Positions 30,926 to 39,582 of a stretch of 64,000 bases of DNA are shown here, piece by piece. A model generated the notes under the pieces. The model worked only from the letters and a program-made list of their open reading frames with translations. It was not told where the DNA came from and did no database searches. Positions within the stretch are counted from its first letter, which is position 1. Each line of letters starts with the position of its first letter. A program made the position numbers and the translations under genes. The stretch covers positions 496,001 through 560,000 of the forward strand of contig NZ_BMGD01000001.1 in NCBI RefSeq assembly GCF_014639875.1, written 5' to 3'. This DNA comes from Blastomonas aquatica (GTDB lineage: Bacteria; Pseudomonadota; Alphaproteobacteria; Sphingomonadales; Sphingomonadaceae).

Positions 30926-31776
30926 GCGACGATGGGAAGCATGGCCTGACGATCATCGCCTTCATCGGCAGCGTCTTCTCGCCCTATTACCACTGGTCCG
31001 GCCGGAACGATCCCGACAACCATATCGCGATGAACGTGGCGCTTTATGGCCCGCGTGGCGGCTGGTGCATGACCGAACGCGGGCGCGGCCACCTGTCGCG
31101 CGATCACGACAATCTGGTGATCGGCCCGAGTTCGATGCACTGGGATGGCTCCAGCCTGCGCATCGACCTCGAAGAGATCACCGCGCCGCTGCCCAAAAAG
31201 GTGCGCGGCACCATCCGCGTCTTCCCTAAGGTGATGCCGCAGACATTGTGGCCGCTCGATGCCCAAGGCAACCACGCCTGGCGCCCGATCGCGCCGCGCG
31301 CCGCGATCGAGGTGAAGCTCGACAACCCGTCGCTCAGCTGGAAGGGCGAAGGCTATATCGACAGCAACGCCGGGGTCGAACCCCTGGAACGCGGATTTAC
31401 CGACTGGCACTGGTCCCGCGCGCATCTCAAACGCGATTCTGTCGTGCTCTACGAAGGCCAGCGCCGCGATGACACGCGCTTTGCGATGGGCCTAAGATTC
31501 GCCGACAACGGCACGATCAGCGAGGTCGAACTTCCGCCAGAGCGCGTGCTGCCCAAGACATTGTGGCGCATGCCCCGCCTGACCCGCGCCGATGCCGGCG
31601 CCCCGGTCGAAATCCGCCGCACCTGGGAGGACACCCCGTTCTACTCGCGCACCGCGCTCAAGACTCGGCTGTTCGGCGAGGAGGCCGAAGCGGTGCACGA
31701 GAGCCTGTCGCTCGACCGGCTGGAAAAGGGGATCGTGAAGCTGATGCTGCCGTTCAGGATGCCGCGACGGGGTTGA
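30724..31776 (+). CDS. crtC: Carotenoid 1,2-hydratase (hydroxyneurosporene synthase), start uncertain
   Basis: The conserved CrtC core begins FDAIVPPGGYAWWYIDALSD at about 30880 and runs for ~295 residues, including IGSVFSPYYHWSG, RGHLSRDHDNLVIGPSSM and the FTDWHWSRAHLKRD stretch. The enzyme adds water to the C1-C2 bond of acyclic carotenoids. In this frame there is no ATG, GTG, TTG or CTG between ATG 30724 and the core, so the only standard start gives a 202-bp overlap with crtD and ~52 extra N-terminal residues. A frameshift or base error near the junction is an alternative. Confidence 0.88.
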   Translation: MEGGFPAARGSEPPAGALFGRGWNPPRRRDPDGESLRPLGGRAAACGPAFDAIVPPGGYAWWYIDALSDDGKHGLTIIAFIGSVFSPYYHWSGRNDPDNHIAMNVALYGPRGGWCMTERGRGHLSRDHDNLVIGPSSMHWDGSSLRIDLEEITAPLPKKVRGTIRVFPKVMPQTLWPLDAQGNHAWRPIAPRAAIEVKLDNPSLSWKGEGYIDSNAGVEPLERGFTDWHWSRAHLKRDSVVLYEGQRRDDTRFAMGLRFADNGTISEVELPPERVLPKTLWRMPRLTRADAGAPVEIRRTWEDTPFYSRTALKTRLFGEEAEAVHESLSLDRLEKGIVKLMLPFRMPRRG

Positions 31777-31929
31777 GGGTGACGGCATTTGGTTGCGCGG
31801 CGTGGCGACCTTAATGGCTGGGTTTGGGTGGAAAGCTGAAACTGCGTGTAGGGCTTTAAATTAATCCTTGGATTAACAATTACGAACAGGGGGATGGCAA
31901 AGAAGTGCCTGTAAGAGTATGTTGACGTA

Positions 31930-32247
31930 ATGAGCGGCTTTGTCATGTTTTTTGGGGTGCCGGCAGGGCTTGCCATGATGGTCGCAGTGGCCTCAGGACG
32001 AATTCTGAAGAAGCAGCCCAACCTCGTCCCGCTGACATTAAGGGCGATGCTGGCCATCTGCTCTCCGGTATTTGCGGTCCTGCTTTTCTTTTATGTGTGG
32101 CAGCGGATCGATTACGCTAACCACGAGAGTTCGGGCGGCGGCGATTACATGGGGCCCATGACTATGCTTATCTACGGTGCACCGATCTTTGGCGTGATCT
32201 TCCTCGTTAGTGCATTCGTCGCGGCGTGCGTATTTGCCCGTACCTAG
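31930..32247 (+). CDS. Small uncharacterised membrane protein
   Basis: 105 residues with three hydrophobic segments (about 3-23, 37-57 and 80-102) and a polar, Gly-rich loop (DYANHESSGGGDYMGP). It has no clear ribosome-binding site and no recognised family, and it lies alone between crtC and a repeat-rich gap. It is kept because the hydrophobic pattern is protein-like. Confidence 0.5.
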   Translation: MSGFVMFFGVPAGLAMMVAVASGRILKKQPNLVPLTLRAMLAICSPVFAVLLFFYVWQRIDYANHESSGGGDYMGPMTMLIYGAPIFGVIFLVSAFVAACVFART

Positions 32248-32458
32248 CGTCGTCGGCCCCGCGCTGATTGGCATGCAATCGTCTTTTCCCATAAGCGGTG
32301 CGACATTCTGATTGAATTGGCACCATATTCCAAACGGTACCTGCAGCCGAACGATCGCTTTGGGGTCGTTTGCGGAATGGCGGGAATTTTTCGTACCAAG
32401 TTGATAACGGACATTCTGCCTATCGCGGCCAAGCTGCATCCCTCCCTCAACCGTTTGC

Positions 32459-32533
32459 CTGCGAAGGCAGGCACCCATCTCCTGCCCTCGCACCCGGCGC
32501 AGCGCTTGGGAGATGGACCCCTGCCTTCGCAGG
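32459..32533. repeat. Imperfect inverted repeat, CCTGCGAAGGCAGG type
   Basis: CCTGCGAAGGCAGGCACCCATCTCC-type left arm (32459 on) pairs with the right arm ending CCCCTGCCTTCGCAGG at 32533. It is an intergenic BIME-like element. Confidence 0.7.
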
Positions 32534-32598
32534 GGACCGGGTGGGTAGGGTGGTCCGGGCTTGGCGCAGACGTTCTTGCCTTGCCGAAACGGCTTTCC

Positions 32599-32643
32599 TT
32601 CGCGTCTTCGCGTGAACCAAAATTTTTCACGCGAAGACGCGAA
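32599..32643. repeat. Perfect 18-bp inverted repeat
   Basis: TTCGCGTCTTCGCGTGAA (32599-32616) and TTCACGCGAAGACGCGAA (32626-32643) are exact reverse complements around a 9-base A/T-rich spacer. It may form a strong cruciform or hairpin; there is no T run for classical termination. Confidence 0.8.
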
Positions 32644-32748
32644 GCCGCGAAGAGGTGGGTATGCGCCTCCGCCATCTACCTATACGCCGCCCGCCGCCCG
32701 GCATGAACGCTCTCAAGAACCCGCACCAACTCTGCGGTACACAAACCC

Positions 32749-32838
32749 GTCATGCTGAACTTGTTTCAGCACCCATCGTGGCCAATGAGCCGAAGCCGCG
32801 TGGGGAGAAATGGGCCCTGAAACAAGTTCAGGGTGACG
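32749..32838. repeat. Inverted repeat with CTGAACTTGTTTCAG arms
   Basis: Arms at 32749-32776 and 32811-32838 (28 bases each, a few mismatches) flank a 34-base centre. CTGAACTTGTTTCAGCACCC mirrors CCCTGAAACAAGTTCAGGGT, a repeat type common in sphingomonad intergenic DNA. Confidence 0.75.
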
Positions 32839-32880
32839 GCATTGATCAATCCCAAGGCCTCAGTTGGCAGCCACCTAGGT

Positions 32881-33681
32881 TCAAGCCTCCGCCTTCCGCC
32901 GCACCCCCGGAGCGGGGGGATCGACGGGCGCGCCCGCGAAGCATTGCGCGATGGCCATCCAGGCGGTGGCGTTCGCACCAGAGACCTTGAGCGCCGTATC
33001 GGCGATGTTGCGCGTCTGCGTGACGACCTGACAGAATTCCGCCGCATCGCCCTCGATCAGCTCGCCATCCGCCGGTTCACCAAACACCCAAAGCTCGCCC
33101 GCCGGCGCTGTCAGCAGCAGTTGCGGCACCGGCTGGGGGGCGTCCAATTTGCGGTTCTTGAACGTCCAGCCATAGGTGTTGAGCCCCAGCACGCAGATGT
33201 TCTTGAGCGCGTCGCCGTTTGCGCGCTCCACGCCCAGCACATCGAAGATCGCCTGTGCGTGCGCCCAGCTTTCCATCAGCCGCGCGGTGATCGACGAGCG
33301 CGCGCTCATGCTCGGCCCCGCCCAGGGGACGCGCTGCGCCGGATCGGCGGTCGCGAAATCTGCGGCAGTTGCCCGGTAGGTCTCGGCCCAGGCCGCGACC
33401 AGCGCCTGCCCGCTCAACCCATCGAGCCAGATGCGCTCGAAGCCGTTGAGGTCGCTGCCCGAGCGGATGATCCCGCCCACTTGGCCCATGAAGGCCTTGA
33501 ACGCGTCTTCATCCTTCAGCGACATTTGCGCGGCCTGGTTCCAGACATGCAGATGGCCGACGATATCGCCAATCGTCCATCCCTTGAACGCGGTCGGCGT
33601 CGCCAGCTGCGCATCGTCGAGCGGCGCGATAAGCGCATGGATACGGTCGCACTCGACCAGGAAATCGTCGGCCTGCTGCAT
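32881..33681 (-). CDS. TIGR03084-type DinB/maleylpyruvate-isomerase-like protein
   Basis: A 266-residue protein. The N-terminal four-helix DinB-type domain has the metal-binding His pattern in GWTIGDIVGHLHVWN and WAHAQAIFDVLG, and a C-terminal domain carries LLLTAPAGELWVFGEPADGE. This layout matches the TIGR03084 family of wholly uncharacterised metal proteins found beside acyl-CoA metabolism genes. ATG 33681 shares a base with the stop of the upstream hydrolase; a GTG one codon earlier is possible. Operon with that hydrolase is likely. Confidence 0.78.
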   Translation of the reverse strand: MQQADDFLVECDRIHALIAPLDDAQLATPTAFKGWTIGDIVGHLHVWNQAAQMSLKDEDAFKAFMGQVGGIIRSGSDLNGFERIWLDGLSGQALVAAWAETYRATAADFATADPAQRVPWAGPSMSARSSITARLMESWAHAQAIFDVLGVERANGDALKNICVLGLNTYGWTFKNRKLDAPQPVPQLLLTAPAGELWVFGEPADGELIEGDAAEFCQVVTQTRNIADTALKVSGANATAWMAIAQCFAGAPVDPPAPGVRRKAEA

Positions 33682-34550
33682 CACAGAAACCCCTTCAGCT
33701 CGGCCATAAACCGATCGAACTGGTCGTGGTGCAGCCAGTGCCCGGCATCGGTGAACTTGGCGAGGCGCGCGTTCTGGAACAGCTCCATCCGCCCGTCGAC
33801 CTCAGGGTCGGACGCCCAGCTTTTCTCGCCCCAGCACAGCAAGGTAGGGCAGGTGATACGCTGCCACAGCTGCTGCATCTGATCGGTGGTGATATCGAGG
33901 ATCGGCCAGATCCGGATATGCGGATCGAACTTCCAGCTGTACGTCCCGTTCTCGTTGCGGATCACGGCATGCTCGCACAAGTGCCGAGCCTGATCGGCGG
34001 TGAGATAGCTGTTTTCGGCGTGCATGCGCTGCAGCGCCTCTTCGAAGCTGTCATACTCGCGATGCTTGCGCGCGGCCTTGGCCCGCTTATCGGCAAACCA
34101 TTTGCGCCAGTGTTCGTCGATCGGCGTCTGCGCGCGCTCTTCGACCATTTTGGGTGATGGCCCCAGCCCCTCGATCGCAACGATCTTACGCACCTTTTCC
34201 GGGTACAGCCCGGCATAGCGCAGCGCAGTGTTGCCGCCGAGCGAGTGCGCAACGATCGTCACCTGATCATAGCCGAACTGCTCGACCAGCTGGGCCAGAT
34301 CGTAGACGAAGTTCATGATCGGATAGTTGCCGTCGGCGGTCCATTGCGAATCGCCGTGACCACGCAGGTCAAGCGCGACGACGTGCCAATCGGCCATCAG
34401 TTCGCCTGCCACCCAGTCCCACGACCGGCAATGATCCTCGCCGCCGTGGACCAGGATCAGCGGCGGCTTGTCCGGGTTTCCCCAGTCGGCGTAATGCAGC
34501 TTGAGCCGCTGCGAGAAAAAGCTGTGCGATGCAGGTCCGGTCAGTGTCAT
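33681..34550 (-). CDS. Alpha/beta hydrolase
   Basis: 289 residues of the alpha/beta-hydrolase fold. The oxyanion motif is LVHGGEDHCRSWDW, the nucleophile elbow AHSLGG (Ser), and the catalytic His is in FTDAGHWLHHDQF; an Asp in LDLRGHGDS belongs to the common strand-loop. No signal peptide is seen, so it is probably cytosolic. It is co-directional with, and overlaps, the TIGR03084-like gene, which suggests a shared ester- or thioester-related step. Substrate unknown. Confidence 0.87.
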   Translation of the reverse strand: MTLTGPASHSFFSQRLKLHYADWGNPDKPPLILVHGGEDHCRSWDWVAGELMADWHVVALDLRGHGDSQWTADGNYPIMNFVYDLAQLVEQFGYDQVTIVAHSLGGNTALRYAGLYPEKVRKIVAIEGLGPSPKMVEERAQTPIDEHWRKWFADKRAKAARKHREYDSFEEALQRMHAENSYLTADQARHLCEHAVIRNENGTYSWKFDPHIRIWPILDITTDQMQQLWQRITCPTLLCWGEKSWASDPEVDGRMELFQNARLAKFTDAGHWLHHDQFDRFMAELKGFL

Positions 34551-34584
34551 GGCGCAACCCTAAGCGGGTTTCAGGCCAAATGAA

Positions 34585-34622
34585 AAGGGGCGGCAAAGCA
34601 CCGTCGTGCTTTACCGCCCCTT
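34585..34622 (-). terminator. Rho-independent terminator of the small exported protein gene
   Basis: A 17-bp near-perfect stem (AAGGGGCGGTAAAGCAC on the - strand) with a 4-base loop is followed on the - strand by TTTTCATTT. It lies 40 bp after the stop of the 34663-34938 gene. Confidence 0.8.
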
Positions 34623-34662
34623 ACCTTCCGGCACTTGGCCGGTCGGCGTAAGGATTGACGGA

Positions 34663-34938
34663 TCAATCCAGACGCGCGAGTTCCTTCTTGGACAGCGAGG
34701 TCGAAACCTTGCCTTCGTCCGCGGTCAGGGTCGCAGCGCCGATGCGCACGACCTTGCCCTTGTAGATGACCAGGGCCGAACCGTCTTCGAGAACGCGAGT
34801 CACCTTGCCGACGCGCTTGCCTTCGGTGTCGTAGATGGTCTGGTTCTTCGAGATCAGGGCATCGTCCTGAGCGAAAGCGGGAGCAGCAGTTGCTGCGAGA
34901 AGCACGGCGCCGATCAGGGCGGAAGCACGAATGTTCAT
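34663..34938 (-). CDS. Small exported protein, PRC-barrel/SH3-like
   Basis: 91 residues: signal peptide MNIRASALIGAVLLAATAAP ending AFAQ, then a short beta-rich domain with IYDTEGKRVGKVTRVLEDGS and a charged C-terminus. ATG 34938 has AAAGGAA upstream; a start 7 codons earlier would spoil the signal peptide. It has its own terminator, so it is probably monocistronic. Function unknown. Confidence 0.78.
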   Translation of the reverse strand: MNIRASALIGAVLLAATAAPAFAQDDALISKNQTIYDTEGKRVGKVTRVLEDGSALVIYKGKVVRIGAATLTADEGKVSTSLSKKELARLD

Positions 34939-35347
34939 AGTTGCATTCCTTTCAATCATGGGGCGAAGATTGGCCCCTGAACAGGGCGATATTCATCAGC
35001 ACCGCTGATTTAAGTACGCACTTGATAAGTTGCAAAGAGAAATGCTGCAATTGCGAATGCTATTTTTGCAGTGCACGTTGCATTTTATGCAAGTATAGAA
35101 AAATATCATCTTTTTCAATGGTTTATTCAAGCATCAGCGATACCGCATTGCAACAGAGTTGCGCAATTCTGCATTGCCTTGGCGCAGGCCTGCGTTCCAA
35201 AGAAATCCAATACGGTGATTTTCGCTCGGTCCGATTCCCTGCGCAGGCATGAGCGCATCTTTTGACCATCGCACCTGGCGCACCCGCAAAAGGTGAGTCC
35301 CCGCCTTCGCGGGGAACCGAGATTCACGCCAGAATTGAGCGAATGCG
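34939..35347. other. Gene-free interval with an AT-rich, TGCA-repeated stretch
   Basis: 409 bp with no supportable gene. 34985-35230 is clearly poorer in GC than its surroundings and holds many TTGCA/TGCAA steps. A CCCCGC-CTTC-GCGGGG hairpin is at 35298-35315, near the 3' end of the next minus-strand gene. The region may be the control region of the 34663-34938 gene. Confidence 0.6.
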
Positions 35348-36346
35348 CTAGAGCTTCAACATCTGCTTGCCGCGATTGGCGCCCGAAAATAGCCGCTGCA
35401 TCGCCTGCGGCGCGTTCTCGAAGCCGTGCTGGATATCTTCGCGAAAGGCGAGCCTGCCACCCTTCACGAACCCGGCCAGCCGCTTGCGGATCTCCGGAAA
35501 CTCGCTCGCCCAATCGAGGACGATGAACCCGGTCATTGTCGCGCGGCGGAAGATGAGGTTAAAATAATTCTGCGGACCTGCGGGCATCTGCCCGGTCTCA
35601 TAGCGGCTGATGCCGCCGCAGATGACGACGCGTGCATTGGTGGCGATCTGCGAGAGCATATCGTCGAGGATCGCGCCGCCGACATTGTCGAAGATGACAT
35701 CGACCCCGTTCGGGCAATGCTGCTTGATCGCAGCCTTCAATCCTCCCGCCTTGTAGTCGATTGCGGCGTCATAGCCTGCCTCCTCGACCAACCAGGCGCA
35801 TTTCTCGGGACCACCTGCAATACCGACGACGCGGCATCCGGCGATCTTGGCGAGCTGGCCGACGATCGATCCGGTCGCCCCGGCCGCGCCCGAAACCAAT
35901 ACGGTATCGCCGGCCACCGGCTTGCCGATCTTGAACAGCCCGCAATAAGCGGTGAGCCCGGTGGTGCCGAGCACCGACATCATCGCGGTGGGAGGAAGCG
36001 CAGGATCGCATGGCACCAGCCCCTCGCCGTCCGAGAGGTGATATTCGGTCCACCCGGTCGATCCGATCACCATCGTTCCAACGGGGAATTTGCCACCGTT
36101 GGATTCGACGACTTCGGATATCCCCGACCCGCGCATCACCTCGCCGATCTCGGTCGGCGCGACATAATCGGCGATGTTCTCCATCCAGCCCTTCTGCGCG
36201 GGATCGAAGCCCAGATAATGCGTCTTGAGCAGCATCTGACCGGGTCCCGGCGGTGGCAGGTCCTTGGTCACCAGTTCGAAGTCGCTATCCTCGACCGGAC
36301 GGCCACGCGGGCAGCCTGCGATCAGCCATTGGCGGGTGGTGGTCAT
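35348..36346 (-). CDS. NADPH-dependent MDR oxidoreductase (quinone/enone reductase type)
   Basis: A 332-residue medium-chain, zinc-independent reductase. The Rossmann motif is VSGAAGATGSIVGQLAKIAG, and GLTAYCGLFKIG precedes it, as in prostaglandin reductase/YncB-like proteins that reduce alpha,beta-unsaturated ketones. It has a C-terminal GFENAPQAMQRLFSGANRGK. A paralogue lies at 46160-47173. It precedes a repeat and the acyl-CoA ligase gene on the same strand. Confidence 0.9.
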   Translation of the reverse strand: MTTTRQWLIAGCPRGRPVEDSDFELVTKDLPPPGPGQMLLKTHYLGFDPAQKGWMENIADYVAPTEIGEVMRGSGISEVVESNGGKFPVGTMVIGSTGWTEYHLSDGEGLVPCDPALPPTAMMSVLGTTGLTAYCGLFKIGKPVAGDTVLVSGAAGATGSIVGQLAKIAGCRVVGIAGGPEKCAWLVEEAGYDAAIDYKAGGLKAAIKQHCPNGVDVIFDNVGGAILDDMLSQIATNARVVICGGISRYETGQMPAGPQNYFNLIFRRATMTGFIVLDWASEFPEIRKRLAGFVKGGRLAFREDIQHGFENAPQAMQRLFSGANRGKQMLKL

Positions 36347-36381
36347 GTGTTTGCTCCTGACTTATAAAAAAACGTGCCGTT

Positions 36382-36456
36382 TTCCGGCGAAAGCCGGAAT
36401 CCAGGGCGACAACAGTGCAATCCGACTCCTGGGCTCCGGCTTTCGCGGGAGAACGG
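36382..36456. repeat. REP-like palindromic pair, copy 2
   Basis: TTCCGGCGAAAGCCGGAA (36382-36399) and CTCCGGCTTTCGCGGGAG (36434-36451) repeat the arrangement of 4095-4172, including AATCCAG and CTGGG in the spacer. Confidence 0.8.
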
Positions 36457-36470
36457 CGGAGGATACAAAC

Positions 36471-38030
36471 TCACCCGATCTGCCGCGCACCCTCCTGCCA
36501 GTAGAGCTTCCGTAGCTCCTTCTTGAGCACCTTGCCCGAGGGGTTGCGCGGAAGCTCATCGACGAAATCCACGCTCTTGGGGCATTTGAATCCGGCGATG
36601 TGTTCGCGCGCAAAGGCGATCAGCCCCGACTCTTCGGCTGTCTCATCCGGCTTGAGCACCACGATCGCCTTCACCGCCTCGCCCCAGCGCGCGTCAGGAA
36701 CGCCGATCACCGCGCAATCGCGAACCGCCGGATGGTGGTGCAGCGCGTTTTCGACCTCGGCGGGATAGATATTCTCGCCGCCCGAGACGATCATGTCCTT
36801 CACCCGGTCGAACAAATAGAGATACCCATCGGCATCGACATAGGCCGCATCGCCGGTGCGGTACCAGCCATCGACAAAGGCTGAGGCATTGGCGTCGGCA
36901 AGGTTGTGATACCCCGCCATGACGAGCGGCGCACGCACCCAGACCTCGCCGACCTCGCCGACAGCGCGATCCTCCCCGTCCTCGCCGACGATCCGCAGTT
37001 TGACGTCGGGGAAAGGCTTGCCGCATCCGGCCATGCGCGGTGTTCCTGCGACATCATGATCTTCGGGCGGCAGATAGACGATGGTACCACTGGTCTCGGT
37101 CGCGCCGTACATCTGCACGAACTGCGCGTTGGGGAACATCCGCATCGAGCGGCTGAGCACATCGAGCGGGATCGGCGAGGCGCCATAGGGCAGCACCCGC
37201 ATCGAGGAGAAATCGGCGCCCACCGCATCGGGATGGTTGAGGACCATGTTGAGCACCGCAGGCACTGCGAACATCTTAGTGATGCCGTGGCGCTGCACCG
37301 CTGCGATGATCAGCGCGACATCGGGCTGGGCCAGGATCACGCCGGTGCCACCGCCGTTCAGCGTCTGCATCACCCATGCGGTGCCGCCGATATGGAACAA
37401 GGGCATCGCGACCAGCGAGACATCGCTGGGGAGCCATGCCGCCCAGTCCTCGCCAATCTTCTTGCCCTGGCTCAGCGAGGCGGCAAGGCTGCCATGGGTG
37501 AGCAGCGCGCCCTTGGGGTGGCCGGTGGTTCCGGAGGTGTACAGTTGCACCGCGACATCACCGTCGGCCAGATCGGCCAGCGAGCGATCGGGCGCAAACC
37601 CTTGCACCCATGCCCGAAACGCAGGCCGCCCCTCAAAAACGCCATCGCCGAGCAGGATCGTCTCGAGCCCGGCTTCGTCGCGAACCGCCAGAGCATTGTC
37701 CAGCACCGCGCGCTGCGTCAGCAAAAGCCGCGCCCCGGCATCCTTCACGATATAGGCGATCTCGCGCGGCACCAGCCGCCAGTTGACCGCCACCGTCACC
37801 GCGCCAATGCGCAAGGCCGCGATCAGCAGGATGACGTAATCGATCGAGTTGAGACCGAGGAACGCCACCCGGTCGCCCTTGCCGATACCGCTCGCCCTGA
37901 GCGCGGCGACGCTGCGGCACACCAGATCGTCAAGCTTGGCATAGCTCAGCGCCTCGTCATCCTGGATCAGCGCTGTCTTGTCGGGGGTCGCGGTGGCACC
38001 GCGCGCTACCATATCGGCGATCATGCTCAT
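36471..38030 (-). CDS. AMP-dependent acyl-CoA synthetase/ligase
   Basis: 519 residues of the ANL superfamily. The P-loop-like motif is VQLYTSGTTGHPKGALL, the adenylation motif MYGATET, the hinge segment WYRTGDAAYVDADGYLYLFD, and the catalytic Lys region NPSGKVLKKELRK. It activates a carboxylic acid to its CoA thioester in two steps. It is followed 6 bp from the dioxygenase gene on the same strand, so the acid may be a cleavage product of that enzyme or another hydrophobic acid; substrate unknown. Confidence 0.92.
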   Translation of the reverse strand: MSMIADMVARGATATPDKTALIQDDEALSYAKLDDLVCRSVAALRASGIGKGDRVAFLGLNSIDYVILLIAALRIGAVTVAVNWRLVPREIAYIVKDAGARLLLTQRAVLDNALAVRDEAGLETILLGDGVFEGRPAFRAWVQGFAPDRSLADLADGDVAVQLYTSGTTGHPKGALLTHGSLAASLSQGKKIGEDWAAWLPSDVSLVAMPLFHIGGTAWVMQTLNGGGTGVILAQPDVALIIAAVQRHGITKMFAVPAVLNMVLNHPDAVGADFSSMRVLPYGASPIPLDVLSRSMRMFPNAQFVQMYGATETSGTIVYLPPEDHDVAGTPRMAGCGKPFPDVKLRIVGEDGEDRAVGEVGEVWVRAPLVMAGYHNLADANASAFVDGWYRTGDAAYVDADGYLYLFDRVKDMIVSGGENIYPAEVENALHHHPAVRDCAVIGVPDARWGEAVKAIVVLKPDETAEESGLIAFAREHIAGFKCPKSVDFVDELPRNPSGKVLKKELRKLYWQEGARQIG

Positions 38031-38036
38031 GCGCGC

Positions 38037-39497
38037 TCAGTGCGCCAGCGCGCGGGCGTACAGATCGCCGTCTGCGGGATAGAAGTTGCAGTGGAAGCCG
38101 CTGGGCACGCGAAACGGGATATGCACGCGGGCGATGGGCCCTGCGGCGATATCGAGCGCGTTGAAGATCGCAAGCTCGCTGCCCGGAGCGTTGGCGCGGT
38201 GGACGAGCGTCATCGCATAGCCATCCGCCTCGCCTTCCGAGCCGGTTTTTGCCCCCAGACGCGGCGCGAACACCAGCTCGCCCGCGGCTGAGCCCTTACC
38301 GAAATGATAGATGTCCTCCGCACCGGTGACGGTATCGAAACGCAGCGCGGCATCCAAACCCTCGACCCGGGCATCGCGCGACTCGAGGTTGATGTTGGCA
38401 AAGCTGTGCCGCGTCTTGCGGGTCATCAGCCGATCATCGGGGCGCGGGAACTGCAGATCGCGCTCGTTGAGCACTTCCTCGCGGATCACATCGGTGTTGG
38501 CGGCAAGATCGATCGTCCACCGGCGCAGGCTCTGGCGGGTGCCCGAATGCGTCGCGCGCACCCCGGTCTCGTCGGGGAACAACGCAGTGCCGTTTGCGGC
38601 GGCGACATCCGCGATGATCTTGCCGCCCTCTTCCCAGACGTTCAGCTCATGGAACATATGGCGCGGCTCGTATTCGAACCAGCGCACCTCATCGGCGCTG
38701 CCGTTGCGCGGCATCACCGCGAGCTTGGAGGGGCGGTCATGGACCCAGGCGGTCATCGGCCCGCCGCGCATGAACCGGCCGAGGTCCGTATCGATCGGCA
38801 ACACCGGGAACACCACCCAGTTCTGCGTGACGAAGAAGGTGTGCATAAGGCTCATATGCGGCACCGGGATAATCTGGCTTCGGGTCAGCGCGCCGGTGGA
38901 ATCGATGATATCGTAGCGGATCTCCGCCGCGCCCATCGGCCCGTTGATCATAGCGCCGATGTTGATCATTTCGCCGGTGGCATAATCGATCTTGGGGTGC
39001 GCCGAGAAGGTGGTGGAGATCGTGCCGCCGTAATGATCCTCGCCGATGGTCGACAGATCGCGCGGATCGAGCACCACCGGCGGCGCGCCTTCCATCAAAG
39101 CGAGCAATTTGCCGCCATGGAGGATGATATTGGTGTTGGCGGTGTTGTAGCGTTTGCCCTGCACCGAAGGATCGGCGGTCATCGGATTGCCGAACACCCC
39201 GAACAGGCGCTCGCCTGCGGCCTTCTCGAGCTCGAACTTCTCGGTCCGCACCCAGCGGTTGCGCATCGAGACGCGGCCCTCTTCGATGAAGAAGCCATAG
39301 ACCATGCCGTCGCCATCGAACCAGTGATACTCGTCGCCGCGCGTTGGGTGCAGCGGTTCCGGCCCGTTGCGGTAGAACACGCCGGCCAGGTCTGTTGGGA
39401 TTTCGCCCTCGATCACCAGATCGGGCGCGTCGGCCTCGAAGCGGTTGGGCGCGTGGTGGCCATGGAGATACGGGTGGGGCGGAAAGGGCTTGGCCAT
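38037..39497 (-). CDS. Carotenoid/stilbene cleavage dioxygenase family protein
   Basis: A 486-residue RPE65/CCD-type beta-propeller. Four Fe-binding histidines are visible in FSAHPKID, LMHTFFVTQNW, RHMFHELNVWEEGG and SGFHCNFYPADGD. Family members cleave carotenoid polyene chains or stilbenes such as lignostilbene with O2. The gene precedes the CoA ligase by 6 bp and sits downstream of a TonB receptor on the same strand, which favours an imported substrate over the cell's own carotenoids, but both remain open. Confidence 0.9.
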   Translation of the reverse strand: MAKPFPPHPYLHGHHAPNRFEADAPDLVIEGEIPTDLAGVFYRNGPEPLHPTRGDEYHWFDGDGMVYGFFIEEGRVSMRNRWVRTEKFELEKAAGERLFGVFGNPMTADPSVQGKRYNTANTNIILHGGKLLALMEGAPPVVLDPRDLSTIGEDHYGGTISTTFSAHPKIDYATGEMINIGAMINGPMGAAEIRYDIIDSTGALTRSQIIPVPHMSLMHTFFVTQNWVVFPVLPIDTDLGRFMRGGPMTAWVHDRPSKLAVMPRNGSADEVRWFEYEPRHMFHELNVWEEGGKIIADVAAANGTALFPDETGVRATHSGTRQSLRRWTIDLAANTDVIREEVLNERDLQFPRPDDRLMTRKTRHSFANINLESRDARVEGLDAALRFDTVTGAEDIYHFGKGSAAGELVFAPRLGAKTGSEGEADGYAMTLVHRANAPGSELAIFNALDIAAGPIARVHIPFRVPSGFHCNFYPADGDLYARALAH

Positions 39498-39582
39498 ATC
39501 GACGCGGTTGCGATCCCATCTTGGTGGAGCAGGTCGGGCCCACCGCGCCGGACAGATCGCGCGGCGGGCCTTGTGCGGTGTA

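Larger units (their letters stand above)
32248..32880. other. Gene-free, repeat-rich interval
   Basis: 633 bp without a convincing gene. It holds three separate inverted repeats (annotated individually) and ends with a palindrome of the CTGAACTTGTTTCAG type next to the convergent gene at 32881. Confidence 0.7.

Noticed and set aside
32317-32706. Short frames in the repeat-rich gap
   Set aside because: They consist of translated repeat arms.
34941-35252. Possible Cys-rich small protein in the AT-rich gap
   Set aside because: No ribosome-binding site, atypical composition and no family pattern.
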